DNA from: Phycomyces blakesleeanus NRRL 1555(-)
Taxonomy: Eukaryota > Mucoromycota > Mucoromycetes > Mucorales > Phycomycetaceae
Reading direction: 5' to 3'
NCBI RefSeq assembly: GCF_001638985.1
Contig: NW_017265152.1
Span: 562,849 to 626,848, forward strand
Length of the DNA stretch: 64,000 nucleotides
Positions 14,308 through 25,600 of this stretch are shown one piece after another. Within the stretch, counting starts at the first letter, position 1. Every line of letters begins with the position of its first letter. The translations under genes were made by a program, and so were the position numbers. The notes beneath the pieces were generated by a model. The model was not told the DNA's origin. It did not search any database and worked only from the letters and a program-made list of their open reading frames with translations.

Positions 14308-16177
14308 ATGTCATTCAAGTCGAGACAAAGAGCAAAACATGGTATTTTGTTTGGGGATGGTAAGCCTTCAATTCTCTTCTTCCTATAAGCGATCCCAACC
14401 ATCCCATCTTATTCATCACAACACATTAGATCCCCTCGGTGCATCCATGGTAGAAGCTGACGAGGCCCTGTTTAAGCCACGAGCAACAGTAAATACCCCA
14501 TCTCATTCACCGCATCCCAGTCAAAGTGCATCAACACCAGTGTTGGACCCGCTTCAACCTCACAGTAGTCGTCCATCTTCTCCTCACCAACCTATCCGAA
14601 AGTTTACCCATACAAAAAAGTCTTCGAATGGATCAAATGAGACCAGTAGTATTTTTGGGGATGTAGATGTATCTAAACTCGGAGGAAGTGGTGGAGGTGG
14701 AGGAGGGCTATTCTCGGGTAAACGCGGTGGTGTACTGTCTTCGTCTTCATCATTACGTGGATCAAGAATAGCAGATGATGAGGATGATGGTTTGTTTGGA
14801 GGGGCTGTAACTCCTAGAAACCGAACGGGCTCAACTGCGTCGTCAGTATCCTCCGCTTCTTCGTATCGTCGTGAAGAGCGAGCCACAGATAATGCAAAGC
14901 CATCTACTCCTTTTGTTACGAATTCTACACCTGCACAAGCACCAAGACCAACCCAAACAATCCAAAAAGTACAACCAGTACAACCGACGCAACCTGCACA
15001 ACCTGCCTATAACCAGCCAATAAGACCAGTACAGTCTGTGCAGCCTGTACAGAATAATTATGGTCAACTAGAAACTCAACAAAAGCCAGCGTATGTCCAA
15101 CAAAGACCGGCTTCAATGCAAGCACCGGTTCATGTACCAACTCAGGTCCATCAACGACCTTTTTCTGTACAAGCACCGCTACAAGTACCGGTCCAAGTAC
15201 AGCAAATACCCACTCCAGAACCAACCCCAGAACCAGTATTAAGTCCGGCTCCAGCTCCTGTCGAACCACCCCCACGGACATCTAGCTCACTATTTGCTTC
15301 TGCTAGTCGACTTATGCGGATAAGATCTACCAGTACTACTAAAGCAGATCCTCCAGTACAATCTTCCTCGGAAACAAAGCAATCCACTCAAACTGTAGAG
15401 GCTGTACCAAATCCTTTGGCACCTCAACCTCAACCTCAACCTCAGCCTCAACATCAACAGTATCAACGCCAACTTCAGTTGCAGCAGCAACTACAACAGC
15501 AACGTCAACGTCAACGCCAGAGGGAAGAAGAGGAGGAAGAAGAAGAAGAGAAAAATAAAACAGTGATAGAGGATGAGGCAACGTTAGCTTTTGCAGAGGA
15601 TACTTTTATTAAGTCAAAGCCGATTCCAGCCTTTGACTACTCATCCTCGCCCGAATTCTCTATTTCGATTGATACCCGCCACTTGCTTGTGCCTTCATCA
15701 AGTACACCTGCATCTACTTTGAGTATGGTAGAACATGCAGAAAACCCATGGTTTATGCCTAGTGCAGCAGGATCATCACTTTCGGTTATTATGGATGGAC
15801 CTTCAGTATCTACAAGCTCCCCACTGCGGTCAACCCAAAACCATCATCTCCTCCCTCAACATAGACCTACACGTCATCCATCCATTGCGGCTACACAAAT
15901 CGAGCCAACTAAACGAGCTGCATTTGCAGATTTGATTGCTAGTTGGAATGGCGGAGAGCGTAATAGGGTACGCGCACCAACAGAAGACACAACAAAAGAA
16001 TTAGTAGAGCAGGTGGCAGTGGAACAACGGGATATTGGCTTTGCAGGCATCGCTAGCCCCACAAAAAAGGAAGATAAAGAAGCTGACGATGATGATGATG
16101 ATGAAGAAGAAGAAGAAGGAGATGATTTGGTTAAAAGACAAGGTTGGGCTATTGAAGCGGATAACCCATGGTGTTAG
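14308..16177 (+). CDS. Unrecognised Gln/Pro/Ser-rich protein with conserved-looking ends
   Basis: I propose exon 1 at 14308-14359 and exon 2 at 14454-16177, giving 591 residues that start MSFKSRQRAKHGILFGDEAD. The splice (GATG then gtaagc, tag before AAGCTGACG) is in phase and removes a less protein-like stretch. An unspliced start at 14339 would instead give 612 residues. The body is low complexity: a Gly run near residue 85, Ser-rich patches, long Gln/Pro/Val repeats, a Gln run merging into Glu/Arg, and an acidic Asp/Glu run near the C-terminus. Two short ends look constrained: FGDEADEALFKPRAT at the start, and FADLIASWNGGERN with the paired NPW motifs (AENPWFM, ADNPWC) towards the end. I know no domain that fits. 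The pattern suggests a disordered adaptor or trafficking scaffold, which is a guess. Confidence 0.7.
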
Positions 16178-16693
16178 AGAACTTCTCTTTTGGACCAAGG
16201 AAAGGAAGAAAAGGAAGAAAAAAAAGAAGATATTATCAATCTTTCTTTTTTGTAATTAATACGACTAAATAACAACATCTGTTCATTATTCACATCATTA
16301 TAAGCATCGTCATCATCATTGTCATTATCATCCTATATACTTTATATACATACATATATATAGTGATAATTTATACTTGTATTTATAATTGTGTGTGTGT
16401 GGGTGTGTGGGCGTATATATATATATGCTATATATAAAAGACAGAGGATATATCTATGTAAGATGGAAGGGTGGGGGGTGGAGGGGGGGGGATAAGACTA
16501 CTTTAAGAAAATAAAAGAGGTAAAGGGAAAAAATGGCTATACATAAAAGAAGTAATAAAAAAAAAAGAATATAAAATTTGGAAGATGTGTGTTGTTGAAT
16601 GGGAAAGTTGGGTTGGGTCGTTTGTTGTAGTTGGGATAAATAAGAATACATACATCATACTTTCCATAAAAGGATAAAAAGAGACTATTTTTT
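16178..16693. other. Convergent 3' intergenic stretch
   Basis: About 0.5 kb between the stop codons of two convergent genes. It holds purine-rich runs, cat/cgt triplet repeats, (tg)n and (ta)n runs at 16391-16435, and a G-rich tract at 16470-16490. No gene is visible. Confidence 0.6.
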
Positions 16694-18217
16694 TTATGGT
16701 TGTTGTTGTCGGTAGTGTTGCAGAGTACGTTCGAGTTCCTTTACACGCTGGCTATAAGTTGAAACGTCTTGCTGGAGCTGTCGTATATGGTCGACTGATT
16801 TACGAAGAATCGCACCTTTATTTGGCTTGTTTGGACCATTATTTTCCACACTATCGGGTAGCATGTAGCCTAGCTCTTGGATTCTATCGTTGATATTGTC
16901 CCGTCGTCGTCTTTCGACTATAATGATTTTTTGTCAGTCTATTATTACTATCACTATTACTATTATTTACAATCAGACTCTTGTATTTCTACATTATTGT
17001 TATTGTCTTCTTACCTGCATTGTGAGATTCTCTTCTACGACGACGTTTCTCCATCATAATCTGCATACTATTATTATTATTGTTTTATAAAAAGAAGAAG
17101 TAAAGGAATGATAATGAATACATCTTTTACATAGATTTGTGTTTGTGTTTGTGTATATTGAATGCCCTCTAGTTTTTTTTTCTTATTATTATTTAGAATT
17201 CTTACTTCATCTGTACTGCATAATCTTCTTCATAACTTCTTGGCCCATTGTGATTGGCTGAGATGCTGCCAGTCGAGGTAGTGGTTTCCAAAGGTGCATG
17301 AAGTCCAAGATTGGGTTGAACTGCGCCAAATGAGGAGGGTGAGCCAGGATAGCCACCAAATTCATATCCCATTGTAGCTGGTGCAGACATGGGAAACCCT
17401 CCTGTTTGATAATCGGCATGATTTGGGTTAAACATTGAATAATTAAAGTCCTGGTTATTCTGTTTCATCTGAATAGGTTGAGTCATTGTTAGACCACCAT
17501 TATCTTGCCCAGGACGTTGATGAGATTGGCCACTGATAGGCATATTCTTTAAGAAAAATAAATAAATAAATATAAAACATATGTAAATATTGAAACAATT
17601 GTGAATATTATTTCTTTCTGTTTTTATATATACATAAAAGGGCACTGACGCACACACGCACACACGCACACATAGTATTATTATGATTTTTTTGAACCAA
17701 AATGGCAAGAGTAAAAAAAAAAAATGAAAAAATGAAAAAAACGCTCCTCTCAAAATAAGAAATGCATAAAATAATAACAGTAACAGTAATAGTAATAGCA
17801 ATAGTAATAGCAATAGCAATAGTAATATCAACATCAACAGTAAAAGGATTCCTTTGTATAAATATAGAAATATATATATATATCTTGGGTATAGTTTTTC
17901 TTTTTTTCTTTTTTATTTACCATAGCTTTAGGTCCAGTTGTATGTTGTTTTTGATAAGACTGTAGACCAGACTGATAGTCTAGATCATCAAAATCATGTA
18001 GTGGAGAGGTAGACATTGGTGACATAAAGTTTTGTGAGAACGTTTCGGGAAAGTCGAGATGGTCTGAACTGGGTGAATCTCGATTCTGACGGACGCCAAG
18101 AGAATAGGCGGGATGAGCTGCGGTAGCCAGTGGATGCATGCTGGGATCTTGTGATTGTTGAGAGGCCATCAGGTGGTACTGTGTAGGGTTTCGTAGTTTG
18201 AGTGGCTGTTGTGACAT
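16694..18217 (-). CDS. bHLH-leucine-zipper transcription factor, MITF/TFE-like
   Basis: Four exons (18217-17921, 17546-17206, 17067-17015, 16917-16694) join in frame to 304 residues. The N-terminal 215 residues are Gln/Pro/Ser-rich and probably disordered. The basic region is [19 protein letters not shown], split by an intron after the Ala codon. Helix 1 is [12 protein letters not shown]. The loop [10 protein letters not shown] and helix 2 [16 protein letters not shown] follow, then a heptad stretch ending [11 protein letters not shown]. The basic and helix 1 sequence ERRRRxNINDRIxEL and the KGxILxxSVDxIRxLQ of helix 2 are those of the MITF/TFEB group, which bind CACGTG-type E-boxes as dimers. 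In animals that group controls lysosomal and nutrient genes; whether that holds here is unknown. The gene is divergent from the Kre9-like gene, so the two share a 558-bp upstream region. Confidence 0.85.
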
Positions 18218-18358
18218 TGTAGAGAAAAATATTAAGAGAAAGAAGAGCAAGAGGAAGAGGAAGAAGGGCAGGAAGAAGAGGAAGAGCAGGATTACGGTGT
18301 GAGAAATGAGGACTATTTCGGGATTTGAATGTTTGGTGTTAAAGAGATGTGAATAAAA

Positions 18359-18389
<31 letters not shown>

Positions 18390-18775
18390 TTGTATTATTT
18401 ATTTTGTGTGTTTGTATGTATATACATATATGTATATGTATATATATATATATTAGTATATAAAATATATATTTTGTGTGTGTATGTGATTTAGGTGGTA
18501 CGAGTCCCTTGCATGGGCCTAAGAAGGGGAGGCCGAATTACCAAAGCATTGTAGCTGTTTGAGTGGATATGAAAGAATAAGATCAATAAAGCCAGATAGA
18601 CAGTGAGAGAGAAAGAGAGAGAGAGAGAGGGGTTCTTCACTTCTCTGTTGATTGCGTATGCGGACGGGAACAGAACGGATCATCATATAAAAGAGAAAAA
18701 AAAAAGTGGTATAAAAGAATCTGCTCTGGTTTGCCCCTTTCTCCCCCTCCAACCATCTCTTTCTCTTTTCTCATC
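18218..18775. promoter_or_regulatory. Divergent promoter region between bHLH and Kre9-like genes
   Basis: The 558-bp gap separates two divergent start codons. On the plus strand a TATA-like atataaaag lies at 18685-18693, about 85 bp before the Kre9-like ATG, followed by a pyrimidine-rich leader. The bHLH side has agaagagg-type purine repeats (18240-18290) and long (ta)n runs at 18360-18460. No further sites were assigned. Confidence 0.5.
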
Positions 18776-19663
18776 ATGAACTTGTCAATGCGGGCTATTG
18801 TCTTACTCATGGCCATAGGTGTTGTCTCCTCCCAGGTCATCTCGCCGTCCCATACCTACAATGTAACCGCACCTGAACCCAATGCACCTTATGTAGCTGG
18901 CCAAGTCCTACCTGTTCGCTATACACTTGTGGACGATATAAAACTACCAAACCGTAAGTAAAAGGAATTCATATATAAAAGAGAGAGAATAAAAAGGCTT
19001 GATATTCTAGTATTCAACATCATCTGTAGTTCTCTCGCTGTCCATCTATTTTACCACCATCGACCCAAGCATGAACTTCACAGACACAGTCATTACATCC
19101 AATGCAGACATCTCCCAAGGATTTAGCTTTAGACGTACTCAGAACACCATGGTCTACTATGAGCACGAGTTATCCGTAGGTTTTGTTTCTTTCTTTACAT
19201 CTCTCCTTCAGCCCCTATTATATTTTAACTGTTGTGTTCACAAGATTTACTAACAAATTGCCATTCGCCTCTAGTATGCAATACCCAACACTACTCGTGC
19301 TGGTAGCTATCAAGTAAGATTACTGCTACTATTGTTGTTGCTCTTGCTGCTCAATAGAACCACTTATATGTATTCTAATCCAACCTATTATTTCTATATA
19401 CAACACCCCCTTTTTTTCATGTTCATTTTCTGTATACAAAAAAGGTTATTTTTGTAGACTCTGTTTCTCGTACAAATACTTCTGTACCCATTGTAGTCCG
19501 TCCTTATGCCCCACCCACCCTTCCATCTTCAACAGCAGCAGGCAATGCCAATAAGGCCGGACCATCGAGTATCTTTGCCATTCACGCCAATTCTTCTTCA
19601 AGAAAACAGCCAGAGCTATTTGCATTGGTTGCCCTGATCCTACTCCTCTGTGCATTCCTTTAA
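18776..19663 (+). CDS. Kre9/Knh1-like secreted GPI-anchored protein
   Basis: Four exons (18776-18953, 19030-19175, 19275-19313, 19445-19663) give 193 residues. Residues 1-20 form a signal peptide (MNLSMRAIVLLMAIGVVSS). Next comes a beta-sandwich type domain starting ISPSHTYNVTAPEP and containing YVAGQVLPVRYTL, SIYFTTIDPSMNFTDTVITS and RAGSYQVIFVDSVSR. This is the pattern of the Kre9/Knh1 N-terminal domain (Ser-Thr-rich GPI-anchored membrane family). The C-terminus is a Ser/Ala linker and a hydrophobic tail (LFALVALILLLCAFL) with no charged end, typical of a GPI attachment signal. Such proteins act at the cell surface in beta-glucan or wall assembly, but a precise function is not fixed. Two N-x-T/S sequons are visible. 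The protein is shorter than yeast Kre9 and lacks its C-terminal domain. Confidence 0.8.
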
Positions 19664-20401
19664 ATCTGTCGTATCATCCTCTTTTTTATTTTCTTCTTTT
19701 ATCTTTACACTGTATTCCTTTCTTTCTCTTCTTTTGTTATCCTCATAAGGAAAGGAGATAGAAAGGGAGAAAGAGAAAGAGAGAGGGGAGGTCATCTTCC
19801 AACTTCTTTAACTTTTTATTTTTATTTTTCTTTCAACTTCTTTAATAGCAACCCTCTCTCTTTCTTTATTTCTTTCTCCTTTTCCTTTCTTTCTTTTTTT
19901 TTATTAATATATTTTGAATTTTACTTTTTTTTTTTTATTATTTTTCGTTCTGTCCTCTGTATGACGAAAGAAACACGCCACTGAACTATTTTTTAATCAT
20001 AATAATAATAATAATAATAATAATAACTATAATATTCAAGTGTACAAGATAGATAAAAACAGCACCAGCAGATCCAAAACTGATCCAATACAATAGCGAA
20101 TGAAAGGAGAGAGAAAGAAATAGAGAAATAGAGTGTTGTTTAACAGCCCTTCATTTACCCGAGCCCCTCTCTCTCTCTCTTCTACTCCTCTTCTTCTTCT
20201 TCCTCCTCTATATTCTTCTTCACTTTCAAAAAGAAATTCAAGAAAAAAATTGATCTTTATCGACTCATTTATACATCTTTACACACACACACACACACAG
20301 AAATATAGATACATAGTTCTGGATATCACTCAAATATTATACATACATATTATACATACATATACATACATATATACATACATATATTTGTTAAAGTTAT
20401 T
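19664..20401. other. Intergenic stretch with pyrimidine tracts
   Basis: About 0.74 kb between two plus-strand genes. It holds C/T-rich tracts, an (aat)n run at 20001-20026, (ctt)n and (ac)n runs, and (tacata)n words just before the next ATG. These features resemble promoter and leader DNA of the F-box/RCC1 gene. No gene is seen. Confidence 0.55.
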
Positions 20402-20715
20402 ATGAGTCAAATGCTACCGAGTGAAATTTGGCTAACTCAAATATTACCCCGTCTACAAGTATCCTCTCTTGTGACATTTGGAAGCGTATGTAAGCACTGG
20501 CATGCTTTGGCAGGTGATGACCTTGTTTGGAGAGATCACGCCATTGCCGACTTTCATCTTGTTCATTCTTATCATGGAAACCATGGTTGGAAAGATTTCT
20601 ATGTCCGACTCCTAGACTCTGTTGTCTATACTTGGGGTGAAAATTCGGCGTTTCGACTCGGGCATAGTCAAGGCAGAATTGGGCGTCAGAGGTTAGCATC
20701 TTATATTAGCTTATT

Positions 20716-20748
<33 letters not shown>

Positions 20749-21435
20749 ATGTATGTATATGTACTGTCATTATTCTCAGCCATCATCTTATTCTTTATGA
20801 TAAACAAATGTCATGTAATAATTGTTATTTTATCAGTCGTGTATTCCATACAGCTATTCCACAAAAGGTCAATACTTTGAGTAACCAAGCCATAGCTGTG
20901 ATTACAAGTGGACATTCATCTTTTCATGCACTCGATGGATATGGCAAGATTCGGATCCTCACAAAGGCAAGTATTATAATGGAACCATAAGCTGTTTATA
21001 GTCAAAAGTTATATATACACACCTTTTGCTCAAACAAAACCAAATCTATGTATGTATGTCTGTATGTATATATCTTAATGTAGGTCGGGAGGATCCTCAG
21101 GGATAATATGTTCAGACTCCAGATTATGCGTCCTACCTTGACTCATGTGCAGTTCCCGCCATCAACCCAAATCGTTCAACTGTCTTCGGGCCGGTCACAC
21201 TCAATCGCTCTCGACAAAACCAAAGTAGCCTGGCACTGGAACCACGGAAACATGCCACAGGCTATACCGATTCAAGATGTCAAGCAAGTTGTTGCAAACT
21301 GGAACTATTCTACTCTTCTGACCTGTTCTGGAAAACTATTCACTGTCCGAAAACCCAGATTGGAGATGCCATCAGCGACAGCAGCAGCAGCAGCAACAGC
21401 GGCGGCGGGACCATTATTGGCACATTTGGCAGGAT

Positions 21436-21480
<45 letters not shown>

Positions 21481-21749
21481 TTACCAGTAGTAGTTTCGCT
21501 CTCGAAATGCACCCACCAGAACCGCTGGGATATAACCACATCGAATTCGATAAATTGATAACCGATGAAAATGAGTCTATCTCTCAAATGGCTGGCATGG
21601 AATACTTTACACTTGTCATGACCACAGCCGGAAAGCTCTGGCAGCTGTCATCGACCACCGAACCTGTGCTTTTGGAGAAATATTCAAAACCCCATTGCGA
21701 TATCTTTTCTCAGTCAAATCCAATTGATCATAACAACAAAGATCCTAAC

Positions 21750-21785
<36 letters not shown>

Positions 21786-22370
21786 CTCCTGGTCGCCCAT
21801 CAGAACACATTTGCAGTGCATTACTTTGGAAGCCAGGTGATATTGCTTGGACATCATACACCTGGTCTTCCTCTCTCATCACCCACACAAATTTCCTTGA
21901 GCCAACCGATATGCAAGCTCTCTCTGGGCAAGTAAGTGGATAAAAAATAAATAAATAAATAAAGCAAGAGTTGCAAAGCACAAGTTAAATAATACATGTA
22001 CTTTCTCCTCCTTTCGGCACCTTATAATTTATCTTATTATCATTATTCTTATTTTACACACATACACACATTTATGTACTTGTGTATATATGTACGTATG
22101 TATGCATGCATATATGGATATATGTATGTATGTATGTATGTATATCTTGCTTCTTCAAGTCGCCACTGTGGTGCATTGACGCATGAAGGCGTTTTGTTGA
22201 CGTGTGGATCTTACAGTCAAGGTGCATTGGGGCATGGGTACGACGATGATCTAAAAGATCAGCTTGTTCTCAGACCAGTCAAGGAACTTGAGAATATGTT
22301 TGTATTGGATATTGGGTTTGGTGGGATGCAGTCAAGTTGTGTTGCTGTACCTCTCCATCAAAAATCATAA
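20402..22370 (+). CDS. F-box protein with RCC1-type repeats
   Basis: Four exons (20402-20691, 20837-20966, 21084-21931, 22160-22370) join to 492 residues. The F-box is at residues 4-48: LPSEIWLTQILPRLQVSS, then VCKHWHALAGDDLVWRDHA. Blades of an RCC1-like propeller follow: VYTWGENSAFRLGH, AVITSGHSSFHALDGYGKI, IVQLSSGRSHSIALD, and at the end HCGALTHEGVLLTCG with GALGHGYDDD. The architecture is that of yeast Saf1, a substrate receptor of SCF ubiquitin ligases, so the F-box should bind Skp1 and the propeller a substrate. Intron 2 (20967-21083) has a GC donor (AAAG/gcaagt). Two in-frame microsatellites insert an Ala run, a Thr run (about 21437-21482) and a Ser run (about 21750-21786) in loops of the propeller. 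Confidence 0.85.
21437..21482. repeat. (ACT)n microsatellite inside a coding exon
   Basis: About fifteen act/tac triplets in a row encode a Thr run in the F-box/RCC1 protein. A gca/aca-rich stretch coding for Ala lies just before it. A second coding triplet run, (agt)n encoding Ser, follows at 21750-21786. Both stay in frame. Confidence 0.9.
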
Positions 22371-22650
22371 TAAAATTCTCTCTCTTTATATATAAGTGTA
22401 TATAAGTGTATATAAATGTATGTATATCTTATTGCTTTATATAAATATTAGTAAATTGTGTATATGTACATGGGAATAATAATAATAATAATAATAAAAT
22501 AACTAAGTATATTAGTGTGGTTATATTTTCTGAAACTCATGAAGAGTAGAATCTATATACATAAGCACATATACATATATACATATAGAAATAGATATAG
22601 AAGAGGCTTAGTTAGTTGGTATTCGATGTACACTTTGTACGAATTCAAAC

Positions 22651-25600
22651 TTACTTTTTGTTGATAAGATAAATCAAAAGATTAACATTGACTTTGGCAA
22701 ACCCGTCCAAGACTTTCATTGTTTGTACACCTTCAAATTGGGTCTGCAGTAAAGATTCGTATCTCATATCTACCTGGACAGAAGAAATACCCCAGCCCGA
22801 GTAGCTTCCTCCGATAGTGATGATTCCTGCCTGGTCCATCGAGAGGATAATCGGGATTCGATCATAGTGCTTCTTGTCAATGCCCGAAAGCTCGACAATG
22901 ATTCCGCGATCGTGGAGTTGTCGGGCCGTGTACTTGTAAGACCCGTATCTGGGCACAAGCCCTTGTTTTTCTAATCTCTTGATATGGAAGTATTGTCTGG
23001 TAAAAGGCAACATAAACTTGTGTCTCTTGCCACGTTTGGACGCCATGCTATTCATGCACACTTGAAGATAGTCGTCGTATTGTTTTCGCTGGTCGGCTAT
23101 GTATTGTTTCTTGACCTGGAGATGCTCAAGCGAGTTTGTCAACTTGCCGATCTCGCGGTCTCGCTGCTTTCTTTGGGAGTTCTTTCCTGTGATAGCTTGG
23201 GCAATCATGTTAATCATATCTTGGAAATCGTTTGTATCTGAAATCACACGACATTTTTCCAAATGCATCACCAGCCGATGCGCAATTGTCTTGAGTTGGA
23301 AGAATGTGATGCTACAAGACACAAAGCTTGAAAGTTAAAGAAACTAATAATATTTTAACTAATACCATTATTATTATTTTTAGAGGAGAACTTACTTTCC
23401 GAGATCTACAGGAGAATCGTTTGGATTAAGACGAAGGTACCGTCTTTTGGTTCTAATAAGATGGTCCTTTGTGGGAGTTCCTTTTACTTGAATTCCAAAC
23501 TCATGTTCTTTGACTTCGTTCCAGTTCTCTTCGTGCTCTTCTGTTACAGGTTCTTCAAAGATTGCCCGCAGATTAGGGCCACTTTGGGACTTTATTACAT
23601 ACACAACCAGACGCTTGGTGTCAACCAATAACTGCTTGAGTCTAGACGCAGGATCCTGAGGAATATCCTCTGCTCTGTTACTAAGCGACAGACATATTGG
23701 GGTCTCTGGCAGGTGATGCTCATTTCCAGGACTATAGGGCGATTGACCGACTTGTTTGACGATATCGGCCAGCATTCCGTTTCCACTGCCCTGATCGGTC
23801 TCGAGGGAGTCAAGGTTGGTTTCGATCATGTAGTGGAGATAATAGAGCTCATATGGGGATATATAGATCATTGGCTTGTTTGTTCTTGCCATATCAGCCA
23901 GTGGGTCCATTCCAAAGTAGGATTCGGGGTCTTCGACATCCGTAACTATAAATAAAGCTTAATGTGAATTTTCTTTGCCTTTGTATTTGTAAATATATAT
24001 ATATATATATAGGTGGGTGTGGGTGAGCAGCAAAATTGACTTACGTTTCATAAACCAGTTTGAAAATCGTTTTCCCGCATCAAAAACATAATCGTTCAAT
24101 GGGGCTAAAAACATATCATCCGCGTCAAATACCTTTCCACTTGATATTTGTTGAAGCATTTTAGAAATCTACAAAGGAAAATAATATATATATATATATA
24201 TATTTAATAAGTGTCTCTACTTTTTTTTATACAGTAGAAAATAATATATATATCTATACCTCTGCAAGATTCTTTCTTTGTACAGGACTTATTGTATCAT
24301 CAATCACATCGTATTGTTCAGGAGCACTAATGTGTTTTTGCACAAGTAGTATATAGAAAGGTAATAGTGTGACCCCAAATGGTTAATATTACTTTCTTAG
24401 GCCTTTTCTTTTTAAAAGAAAATATTAATAATAATAATTAAGATACTTACACTACGGCTGGATTAAGGTAGCGATAATAAATAAAATTTCCCAAGATCTT
24501 TACGATTCTTTCGGGCCCTTCATCAGGAAAGTTCTCTTCGAGTACTAGCCGTAGCTCTCGGGCCACTACACGGATACCATACGGAACTTCATCAATTACT
24601 GATGTGATGGCTGTCAAGAAGTTTTCGGTGATTTCGCGAAGATTTCTTAAATGAAGAATAAATGTCTCTCGGATATCCGGGTAAGCCAAAACCTCGCGAG
24701 AAGTAGCCGAAGGTTTTCGCTGAGATAACACACCAGTTCGAGATTCCTCTTCGTTTATGGCTTTGTTGTAAATACTGACAGGATCTGTTTCTAGATCAAG
24801 CGTGTCATTCCCGACCACAAGAGTGATAAGTGGAGTAAGAAGCTTTCGGAAGAACTCTCTTTCCTTGGCACCACTAAAGATAAAGATGAATAAATTTTAG
24901 GATAAGAGAAAGCCATGTTTTGATGCAAATCTCTATAAAGCTTGCATTACCGGTTAGTTTGAACAACAAGCTTCATAAATGTATAATTTCCTCTCATGAA
25001 TTCCTGGGTATCCTTTACAAATCTCATTTCTTCAGCAATACAATACTATATAAAAACAGAAAAGTATTGAGAAATGATTAAGAATTGATAAATCAACTAC
25101 AGAAAGTCTTTTCCTTCCTTTTGTATCTATGCATGTGTATGAGCTTTATTTTAACTTGATTCCAATTTACCTTGCAAAGCTTTATCAGCAAATATTCTTC
25201 ACGTATGTTCGTTGCATATCCAAACAAGGCAAGGACGGTGGATTCAATACGTTTGTGTCCATTAGTGTGATCACCCAAATCCTGTCCACTTGTGATGGAC
25301 ATCAATCGAGCCAGATATTTAGGCTCGGTTTGGAGTAAATATACCAGCTGTTGGTAGAGCTCTAATTTCTGTCGACTGTCTTTGTCGACTCCTTTGAGAG
25401 TGTAAGGGTTAGGGTTATTTGAGGCTGCTGTAAGCTGTGTGTAACGACGCTGCTGTTGCTGCTGCTTATTAAAAGCACCGGTGGTCTTGATCACTTCATC
25501 AATAGTAATTGCATTTCGTACCAAAAGAGAAATTTGGATATCAAGTTTGGTGACATGGGATTCAAGAGATTTGTTTTCTCGGATGTGTTGAATTACACGT

